From the NCBI GenBank assembly GCA_036873135.1, contig JAPTYO010000004.1, positions 39,713,105-39,777,104 of the forward strand: a stretch of DNA of 64,000 bases, written 5' to 3'. Source of the stretch: Clarkia xantiana subsp. parviflora. Its lineage: Eukaryota > Streptophyta > Magnoliopsida > Myrtales > Onagraceae. The notes beneath the pieces are model-generated. The model did not search any database, was not told the DNA's origin, and worked only from the letters and a program-made list of their open reading frames with translations. The position numbers were made by a program, and so were the translations under genes. Position 1 is the first letter of the stretch. Every line of letters begins with the position of its first letter. This document shows positions 55,519 through 64,000 of this stretch, piece after piece.

Positions 55519-57199
55519 TTTCATTTAGGCGATATCTCTCATTTAATATTTCTCCACTTAAGGTCTTTCCAGTACTTGTCAACAGTTTGAGCGGGGTTTT
55601 CACCTTGCTCAATGGGATACTTGCCTTTGACTCTCGTCTAGGCATTATGAGTCCCACTTATTAGTATGATCTGTTCTCCCACTCGGAATAATGCTTCTTA
55701 TCGTAGCATCATTTCTATTGGGAATAATCCTCCCACTTGGAACAATGCTTCTTATTGGAGCATCGTTTCTGTTGGGAACAACATTAGTGCTAGAACCTTG
55801 ACCTATAACTTTTCCTATTACAACCTCTTGGTCTCGGGGTTTTACTTCCGAGATGCATTCCTTGATCACTAGGATCTGGAACCAAGTATGGTTGGATCAA
55901 TCCCACTGGGAACAATGGGTAATATAGGTAGTTGTGTCATTTCTGGTTCAGCAATTTTGACCATCAGGTTCGACTTGATTCGTCCCAACAGCAACAGTGA
56001 TTACTTGTGTTAGGTTTTATTCCTCCCACTGGATTTACTATTAAAATGTCCCCATTCGCATTTACCATGTTATTCACTTGAGTTGCTGGTTCAAATCTCT
56101 CCCACTCGAATTAAGTGGGACCTGATTGTCATCGATATTCTGCTATGTTTTGATCACAACTATGTAATTGAAACTATTCATGCATTTGGAAAATTCGCCC
56201 TCTTAGTGATGTAATGTCTTATGTCCAACCACGGTACCATTTAATCCAAGCTGGAAACATGTATTTTCTAGGAGTAATTGGCGTACCCTTGTCCTAAATA
56301 CATGTTTATTGCGCAAATAATGTTGCATGGTTATATGATCTCACCTTTCAGCTATGATGGTTACCTACCTTACCGATCTTAATGGAACACAGTTTTACAT
56401 TTATGTGAATCATCTGTCATCATTCCATATGGAATGCCTTATAGAACGACTCTAACACTATGTAAATATATAAACTGTGCTTCTTGAAGTGTGTTATTTA
56501 ACTTGAATGCCTAGCCTGATTTATCGTTCAAGGTGTTTGAAGGAAAATCGTTTAACCGACTTTATCCTTATTCGTTTGCTGACTTATCTTAGAGATTTTA
56601 TCCCATCTCCGAACTGAGCATCTTAGGTTTTCACCTTATGCGTCAGTTGATACTTTTACAGGGTCGTAGTAGCTTTCGAAGCCTACTTCTTACCGATATA
56701 AATGTTATCAATAAATCGTTTCCATAGGAATGCAAACGAAAATTCAGCACAACCATTATTCAAACACTTCAATATTAAAATCTTACTTTTGAAACTATTA
56801 CTCCTTGGTATAATCGCTTCATTTCTGAATTTAATTTAATTTAATCCAATCGGTGGAAAACATGATTATCATTACAGTTTATTTCAATCAATGGAGTAAT
56901 TAATAAAGAAAGAGTGATTTCATTTGATTTAGCTACGCAATCGATGGGTTTATTTAGTTCAGTTATCCTGACTGAGATGACGGAGCATATATTTCATTTC
57001 GTTTCATTTAGCCTCTTTTACCTTGCCAAAAATTTGGTTCCAAACCTGTGGGTTTGTATTTTCGTTTCGGATCGTTCCCTTTTTATCGGGCCATTAATTT
57101 GATAAGAAAATTGTGCTTCGAACCTAGCAACAATTACTTTATTCAATAACTCTGAATCACGAAATAACCAAAGATTAGTAATTGAAACGAACAATGATT

Positions 57200-58130
57200 A
57201 TATATATGACAATGGTATAGTTCTTGATCTGAAAGCCGCATATTTAATCCATGGTCGTCGTGCATATAGTCGAGAACCTTGAGTTGGACACTACATCTGA
57301 GTAGATTCACAAGTGAATCACGTCAAATGATTTGCGTCCTTATAAAACATTTCCTAGCTTTATACTCATGATATACGAGGCGTACTAGGGACGCACTTTA
57401 TCAACGAGGTTTAACCCTCCGTATCATCGTATAGGACCTGCTCGGTCCTGTTCTCTTCATGCTATGCCGATCATGGTTGACATCTTTCGAGTTTAGTATG
57501 GTGAGAATATAAGGTTTCCCTTTCACTGCTGTGGTCACTGTACTTGATTAGGCTAAAGGTTATTGAGTCCCGTCAACATCAGATAACCATATACATCCTT
57601 TTCATGTTGACCTTTCATCCTGAAGATCCGATGCGGGTTTAATGCCAACATCCATGAAAAGAGAGAAGACCATCACATTCAACCGAAAAATTTCTTGCTT
57701 TTGCATCCTTGCTTCCACCGTAGCGGATGCAAAGGAATATCAAGCTGTAACATTGTCTGGTTGCTATTGAAGTATTCTTGAACCCCATTTTACCAAGGTT
57801 GAATGTATCACCACTTACGCGTTCATATCATCAAAGAACCTACTCCCATGCTTGGTGAAACAAATTATTAAATTCGTCTCTCATTGTCAAAATCATGCAG
57901 ACTACAATATTTACCCGTAGTTGTCCTCTCCACTTTTCGGAATCGTAGTAGAGAGTTCAACACATACTCCTTTAATTCATCATCATTCACACCATCAAGA
58001 TTGCGAATAAAATCGAATCGCACTAGTTCAACCATTTCATATTAACACATCGATGATTATGCAAAAAATCAGGGAGACAATAACATTTTGAGATAGAATT
58101 GCATACCCAAATATCTATTAAGATAGAGTC
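57200..58130 (-). pseudogene. Copia gag-like region (copy D), broken
   Basis: Reverse-complement counterpart of 45201-45990, for example GAGACAATAACATTTTGAGATAG near 58075 (start MYAILSQN-like) and CTGAAGATCCGATGCGGGTTT near 57620. No continuous frame. Confidence 0.45.
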
Positions 58131-59416
58131 TGACATATAGTGATTCCTCAGTCATCTAAACCAACCGACCACCAGTAAACCAATAGAAGATGGCTGTGAA
58201 AGAGTTCACACCATTTTCGTCTTCTATCCAATAGATCAGTCTGTTAAAAATGGTTTAAATCGAAAATTACCGGAACGGAAATTTTAAAATAAGCATACCC
58301 GATCTTGGCTTTTCTTATGCCCTTTTTGTTTTGGAAAAATCATTCCGATGAATTCAGTCATGCATACACAATTCTACAATTCATGCAAATTATCATATGC
58401 TAGTAACATTCATCATACTTACCACATACATGCTTACGCGTCATGCGTCCAATGTTCCGAGGAACTCATGTTTGCATTTATAATTCTACTTCTAAGTAAA
58501 TTATCAAACGCAACTACATCCTTAACATTCTAGCATACGTGTCAAACATGTAACATCCACATCAAACATACATATTTGGTGACTGATTTTCGGTATTAAA
58601 ACAGTTTTAAACATTTGGGGTTGATTTGCAATTCATGCTTATATTCAATCACGCAAGCGTCTAGACATGAATCCTAGGCATTTTCAACCATCACAGCATG
58701 TCTATTCTAGTGCGCAAACCATATATTTAACCAGGGCTCCGCTACAACATGTAATATCCAGCTAGCTTGACTCAGTCAAGACAACAGTTCTAATCTTGCA
58801 TAGATATATATTGAATAGTAAGCAATTGCAATTCGGCCCACTAATTTAACCAGTCTTAAAAACATGTATCTCCGAGATCCATCCCCATAATCGAAACAAG
58901 GGATAAAGGTTAGCAACCTTATAGTCCATTTCGAGGTTAAAAAACATTTGGATTTTAAAACTTGACCTCCCTATTTTAATTGACTTGAATTCGGTTTAGA
59001 AAATACGGTTCGGTTGAGTCAATTTCGGTCCGGTTTGGTCCGATTCGGTACGGTCCAGAAAATCTAGTTTGGTTCGGTCCGGCAAAATCTGACTCGGTCT
59101 GGTTTTAAATTTAAAATCTTGTTCGGTCTGAACCGGTCCAATAAAAATAGGGTTCGGTTCGTTTCAACACTCAAAACCGGTTCGGTTAGATCCATTTAAT
59201 TACCCTGGTCCGACCCGAATAGGTCGAACCTATTGAGAAAATCCAGTTCGGTTTAATTTCGTCCCGGTTTAAAATATTGGACCGGCTCAATAATTAAAAT
59301 TTTGAAAAGTTGGGCCGAAATATTTACTTGTGGCACAAGTAGGGTTTTAAATCCATTAAAAATATTAAACTTAGCCACCAAGTAACATTAATTATATAAA
59401 AATAATTTCCAATATT

Positions 59417-59467
<51 letters not shown>

Positions 59468-60111
59468 TGCTAAGATTCTATCTTTAAGATTAAATCAATC
59501 AAATATATATATATGTAAAATCGGCACAATATATTATATATATTTTATTTGTTGTCAATATCTTAAATAGGGAAACAAATATTAACAATATATTTTATCA
59601 ATCTTTTAGGTAACTAAAATCTATCAATAATATCTTTAACCCTATTTAAATATTTAGATATATTGATAGTTATATATTTCTATATATTTTAATGTAAATC
59701 TATCCTTATGTTCCTAATTATAGATATATTGTTACCTTAATTAAAAATTAAAATATGGTACACAATATAATTTTATATGGTGGCCAAAAACTTAACCATT
59801 TGGTGTCTAAAAAATTAAAAAAAATTTACCTTGTAAATTCATTAGGGTTTCGGCCAAACATAAAAATTAGGAACAAGTGATCAAATTTTAAGATCAAATT
59901 TTAATAAGATCTACAATCCAATGTTTGATTTTGATAAATATCACATTTTTCTTGAAGATCATGAACATTAATTTAACCAAAAAACATCATGAATTTCGGA
60001 CCACCCTAATACTTAAAAATTTGAAACTTTTAAAATTTCATTTAAAAATTTCGGTCCAAAATTTAAAATTTCAAGAACACCAATTTATCAAAATCGTGAA
60101 CTCCTAACACA
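58131..60111 (-). other. Long leader of copia copy D
   Basis: Mirror of 43168-45190, including a (TA)n run at about 59424-59462 and the GGTTCGGTCCGG word block at 59010-59250. No ORF. Confidence 0.6.
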
Positions 60112-60124
60112 GGCTCTGATACCA
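60112..60124 (-). promoter_or_regulatory. Initiator-Met primer-binding site of copy D
   Basis: Minus strand TGGTATCAGAGCC, one base from the LTR start at 60126. Confidence 0.9.
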
Positions 60125-60125
60125 C

Positions 60126-60466
60126 TGTTAGATTACGGGGAGTAATCACTACGGAAACACTAAAACATGGTACGTGCATGTAATCAAAATTATGCAGTGG
60201 AAGAGTTACACATACCGCAATAGTTACCGTAGTCCAAGATCCTTTGTACGAGGGAGTTCTCGATCCACCGGACGGAACCCATAGAGGTTCTTGTAAAAGA
60301 AGCCCTACATGGAGTTAGCTCCACAGCAAAGCCTCAGATCAATTCTTGGCACGGGGACAGATCTTCGGAGAGTTGCTCGAAAGCAATTTGGCACACCCTT
60401 GGTGTAGGTATGGTTCGGCCGAAACTTCAAGGTGTGGGAGGAGGGTTTTCTCTCTAAAATCATGTT
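60126..60466 (-). repeat. Partial 5' LTR of copia copy D
   Basis: TGTTAGATTACGGGGAGTAATC onward, homologous to 36699-37040. It ends within GGGTTTTCTCTCTAAAA..., where the tandem array of the next element begins. Confidence 0.85.
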
Positions 60467-61868
60467 GGAAGGGTGGCCCTGTGGATCTTATGTCCCTTTT
60501 TGGTTTTAAGGGTTGTCCTTATAGATCTTCCTCTTTCCATATGTAAGAGTTGTCCTGTGGATATTTCCCTTATCATATTTCTGATTTGTCCTTTTGGATC
60601 TTCCCCTTTTCGGTTGGAAGACTGGCCATGTGAGTCTTATGTCCCTTTTCGGTTGTAAAGGTTGTCCTTATAGATCTTCCTCTTTCCATATGTAAGGGTT
60701 GTCCTGTGGATCTTCCCCTTATCATATTTCAGAGTTGTCCTTTTGAATCTTCCCCTCTTTGGTTGGAAGGCTGGCCCTATGGGTCTTATGTCCCTTTTCG
60801 GTTGTAAGGGTTGTCCTTATAGATCTTTAGGGATGTCAATGGGGCGGGTCGGGGCGGGTATCGCCAGACCCGGACCCGCCCCGCGGGTCAATATGGTCGA
60901 CCCGGACCCGTCCCATGCACTTTCGGGTCGGGTCGGGTCGACCCGCGGGTCGACCCGTGTGAGGTATAATTTATCATTTTTAATCTTAAATTATAAATTC
61001 TATGTTACCGTATCCAAATTCAACTCCAAATTTAAATCATAAATTATTAAATTAACTCATAATCCAAATATAAATCACCCCATTCATTAGAATAATTGTT
61101 ATTTGACTATGTGTTATATTACCCGTATAGTTTTATATAATATACATATATTAAATATATATGTAAAATGAAAGTTCGGGTCGGGTCGGGTCGGCGGGTC
61201 GCCGTGAACCCAAACCCGAACCCGCCCCGCGGGTCGCGGATCGGCGGGTCCTCGGGTCAAAATCGGGTCGGGTACCCGCGGGTCGGCGGGTACCCGTGAC
61301 CCGTTGCCATCCCTATAGATCTTCATTTTTCCATATGTAAGGGTTGTCCTGTGGATCTTCCCCTTATCATATTTCAGAGTTGTCTTTTTGGATCTTCTCC
61401 TTTTTGGTTGGAAGGGTGGCCATGTGGGTCTTATGTCCCTTTTCGGTTGTAAGGGTTGTCCTTATAGATCTTCCTCTTTTCATATGTAAGGGTTGTCGAT
61501 CGCCTTATCATATTTCAGAGTTGTCTTTTTGGATCTTCCCATTTTCGGTTGGAAGGGTGGCCCTGTGGGTCTTATGTCCCTTTTCGGTTGTAAGGGTTGT
61601 CCTTATAGATCTTCCTCTTTCCATATGAAAGGGTTGTCCTTATAGATCTTCCTCTTTCCATATGTAAGGGTTGTCGATCGCCTTATCATATTTCAGAGTT
61701 GTCTCTTTGGATCTTCCTCTTTTCGGTTGGAAGGGTGGCCCTATGGGTCTTATGTCCATTTTCGGTTGGAAGGGCTGTCCTTATAGATCTTCCTCTTTCC
61801 ATATGTAAGGGTTGTCCTGTGGATCTTCCCCTTATCATATTTCAGAGTTGTCCTTTTGGATCTTCCCC
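60467..61868. repeat. Tandem array of about 148-bp units, interrupted by a MITE
   Basis: Units of the type GGTTGGAAGGGTGGCCCTG..TCTTATGTCCCTTTTCGG..GTTGTCCTTATAGATCTTCC..CCTTATCATATTTCAGAGTTG. Unit starts near 60466, 60613, 60762, 61409, 61549 and 61727; the last is longer because an internal part is repeated. It probably belongs to the 3' UTR of the Tat-like element whose integrase tail is at about 62640-62760. Confidence 0.88.
60828..61315. mobile_element. GC-rich hAT-like MITE, 488 bp (second copy)
   Basis: Ends TAGGGATGTCAATGGG and complement of TAGGGATGGCAACGGG. Flanks 60820-60827 and 61316-61323 are both TAGATCTT, a perfect 8-bp duplication. Same design as 22203-22839: GGGTCGGG/GACCCG-rich arms and an AT-rich centre. 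It has split one unit of the tandem array. Confidence 0.92.
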
Positions 61869-62600
61869 TTGTTGTTCATCGTAAGTGGTACATGACGTTC
61901 GTCCACTAGTCGATGCCTCAACATAGTGTTGTTGGCAAGACGCTACTTGCGTTGTGTTGACACGTTTTTTGACCGCAAATTCGATGCTTCGGGATAGCGT
62001 TGTGAATAAGACGCTACTTGTTAGTTTGGCGCGTTTTAACCACTTACCCGATGCCTCATGGTAGTGTTAAGGCAAGACGTTACTTGCATGATTTGGTACG
62101 TTTTATTCCGCTTACTCAATGCCTTGAGATAGCGTTAGGGCGAGACACAACTCGCGATATGCACTTTACCGTCCACTTGATGACTCAAGGTGGCGTTTGA
62201 GGCAAGACGTTACTTGCTTAATTTGGTACGTTTTATTCCGCTTACCCAATGCCTTGTGGTAGCGTTGTGGCGAGACGCGTCTCACAATCCTAATTACTAA
62301 AGTTAGCGTGTTTTCCATCGCTTGGAGTTCCAAGATGTGACGTTATGGCAAGACGTTACTTGCTTGGTTTGGTACGTTTTATTCCGCTTACTCAATGTCT
62401 CGAGATAGCGTTTTGGCAAGGTGCTACTTGCAAATGTGTTTTTCCGCCGCTTGGAGTTCCAAGATTTGGCGTTGGTGCAAGACGCTACTTGCGAATTTTG
62501 AATGCGTTGTATAGATGATGCCTCCTCTTTTGTTAGTGATGGTGTCTTTCTTCTTTCCCTTGTGTCCTGAAAAGAATTTGACTCATTTAGTGCTATTGTC
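61869..62600. repeat. Second tandem array, about 75-bp units
   Basis: Roughly nine units with a conserved GCAAGACGYTACTTGC core, itself a short inverted repeat (GCAAG...CTTGC), preceded by GATGCCTCR..TAGYGTT and followed by TTGGTACGTTTTATTCCGCTTAC. Unrelated to the 148-bp array beside it. Confidence 0.85.
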
Positions 62601-62639
62601 ATTTCTTACAGAAAGGAAAGTTTAAGTGGAGTCCGTAGA

Positions 62640-62760
62640 TCTCCTTTTAGTAATAATAAATTAGATAATAGAAGTGGATATACCCTTTTCCCTTCGGGTG
62701 TAGAACTTCTTCGAATGTTCTCCACTTAAAGTGTTAGTTGATATCTGCCCTTCTGCATAT
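62640..62760 (-). pseudogene. Integrase C-terminal tail of a fourth Tat-like element
   Basis: Minus strand encodes LYRLEYAEGQIST and, after a shift, NTLSGEHSKKFY, matching the end of gypsy 2 Pol (NTYRLEDGEGYISTNTFSGEHLKKYY). The arrays at 60467-62600 then lie downstream of pol as in gypsy 1-3. The upstream pol sequence toward 64000 is too diverged for me to read. Confidence 0.7.
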
Positions 62761-64000
62761 TCCAGTCGGTATAAGTTTTGGATGTCGCCTTATGAGGGCG
62801 GTCACTCTTGCCTCCAACACAGGAGCGGGTCCTTGTAGTGAGTTTATGTTGTATCCGTACTTTGTGGTTTCCATTGGAAGGAGTCATGCCACATATTCGC
62901 GTGGCCTTCTATTTCCGGGTGGACTATCAAGCATTAGATCACATGGTCCCACCCTAGTTGCTTGATAGTTGCACCGTTTGTTCTTGTTTAGCATGTTAAG
63001 GCTTATCCTCCTGTTTCTCGGTTGGGTGCCGAGCACTTGTTCGTAAGTTGCTCGGTCTCCTTACTCCTTTTTGCTCTTTGAGCATGCCTTTCTCATATGA
63101 ATCTCCCAGCATTGGCGAGGGGGCTGGGGGGGGGGGGGGGGGGGCTTTCAATTTGGATCTTCGTTACTGTTTCTTCCATTGACTCTTTGTAGGTGTTGAT
63201 TTGGCGCGGTGCCCCCATCCCTATGCTGTTCGCACCCTTAGGTGTAGAATGTTGGTTCCCACACACTTTTAAGTGTAATATGCTTGATAAGGGGTGTCTC
63301 TTAAGGGATGGTTTTACTTTTCATGGGCATGGCCATTAAATGATTGACTGTAGATCTGTCGCTGCCCCCCAGTGATGACTTTTAAAAATTTTGGTTCACG
63401 ACGGTGGTGATTTTGGTTCGGAGTGTCTCATAATTTTGTCGCTTGACATTGTTTAGCGTTATATTGCTCTTGATCAGTTCTTGCTTGCAGTGACACCGCT
63501 ACTTGTTTATCAAGCAGGGAGTGATGATATCCCTAGCATCTTGGTTAATATGACTACTCCTCATGTATAGGAAGTTTTTTTTTGCGAATCCACTATCATT
63601 TTAATATTGAAGTCAGTAATGACCCTTGCGATGAGCATATGTTTGGTGCTGCCCCATCATTTAGTGCTACCATTCCTTGGATGTAGAAGTGACTTTTTGC
63701 TAAAAAAAAATTGAGTATTGTGCTGGATAGGAGGAGAGGGAGGTGTTTGCCTTGCAAGATAGGTTTAAGTGGTATTCTCTGCTTTTGCAGCGTGTTGTAC
63801 CGTCCCTTGGGCGGGTGGTCGTCCGGTGGGTGTAACTGGTGTACATAGGTATATTGCAGGATGAGATTCTATATGATGGCATTCCATATGGTTTCCATGG
63901 AAAGGCGTATCGTATTAGAATCCCTTGGATGGAATTCTCTTAAAGTAGGCGCGACAAGCCCTGTTGGTTGTAGGCCCTCCTTGTAAGGTTATCATTTTGC
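62761..64000. other. Unresolved repeat-derived sequence
   Basis: No supported gene. A 19-base G run lies at 63126-63144. CTATCAAGCA..TTGCTTGATAG forms a short inverted repeat at about 62927-62966. Probably degraded retrotransposon sequence continuing beyond the window. Confidence 0.4.

Larger units (their letters stand above)
55519..60466 (-). mobile_element. Copia retrotransposon copy D, truncated
   Basis: Minus-strand family member, approximately the mirror image of copy C's 5' half: linker 55519-56230, module 56230-56930, gag-like 57200-58100, leader 58100-60110, PBS 60112-60124 and partial 5' LTR 60126-60466. RT and everything 3' of it are lost at the junction with gypsy 3. The LTR is cut at about 60466, leaving about 340 of 600 bp. 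Confidence 0.85.

Overview
The window is nuclear DNA from a flowering plant, probably a eudicot. It holds one intron-rich host gene with GT-AG introns, many LTR retrotransposons of plant lineages (Ty1/copia primed by initiator-Met tRNA; Ty3/gypsy of the Tat type with two RNase H domains and antisense ORFs), small DNA transposons with target-site duplications (TSDs), and AT-rich spacers. There is no bacterial operon, rRNA, tRNA gene or CRISPR array. The species cannot be named from the sequence.

Layout. 1-3861: decayed copia element (copy A, minus strand). 4361-9522 (+): the only clear host gene, a CCR4-type exonuclease (closest to plant CCR4 homolog 5), with 14 exons in phase and all catalytic motifs; a 448-bp TRIM retrotransposon sits in an intron. 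9981-10520: Mutator-like fold-back MITE with a 10-bp TSD. 10829-17705: Tat-like gypsy 1 (minus), pol decayed. 18750-20817: Harbinger-like element with TSD TAA. 21788-23195: hAT-like element carrying a nested second hAT-like MITE. 23897-33337: gypsy 2 (+), young, with near-identical LTRs, a 5-bp TSD, an intact 1308-codon pol, no gag, a tandem array and a spliced antisense gene; it splits an old copia remnant. 34180-35648: three small MITE-like elements. 36699-60466: three copies (B, C, D) of the same copia family as copy A, in minus, plus and minus orientation. Copy C is interrupted by a small LTR element (47446-48927) and joined to a truncated Tat-like gypsy 3 (50135-55518). 60467-64000: tandem arrays and the integrase tail of a fourth Tat-like element, with another hAT-like MITE inside.

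How it fits together. Everything except the CCR4-like gene is mobile DNA or spacer. Nesting gives relative ages: copia copies and hAT-like elements are old hosts; gypsy 2, the nested MITEs and the TRIM came later. The Tat-like elements share a plan (PBS, gag-PR-RT-RH-aRH-IN, tandem repeats, antisense ORF, PPT), but each lacks a different part: gypsy 1 lacks the antisense ORF and most of gag, gypsy 2 lacks gag, and gypsy 3 lacks RT to IN. The most interesting objects are gypsy 2 (gag-less pol plus an apparently intact antisense spliced gene with its own TATA box), the copia family that appears to lack the integrase core in every copy seen, and the two GC-rich hAT-like MITEs with perfect 8-bp TSDs. 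All statements come from reading the sequence; no alignment or database search was run.
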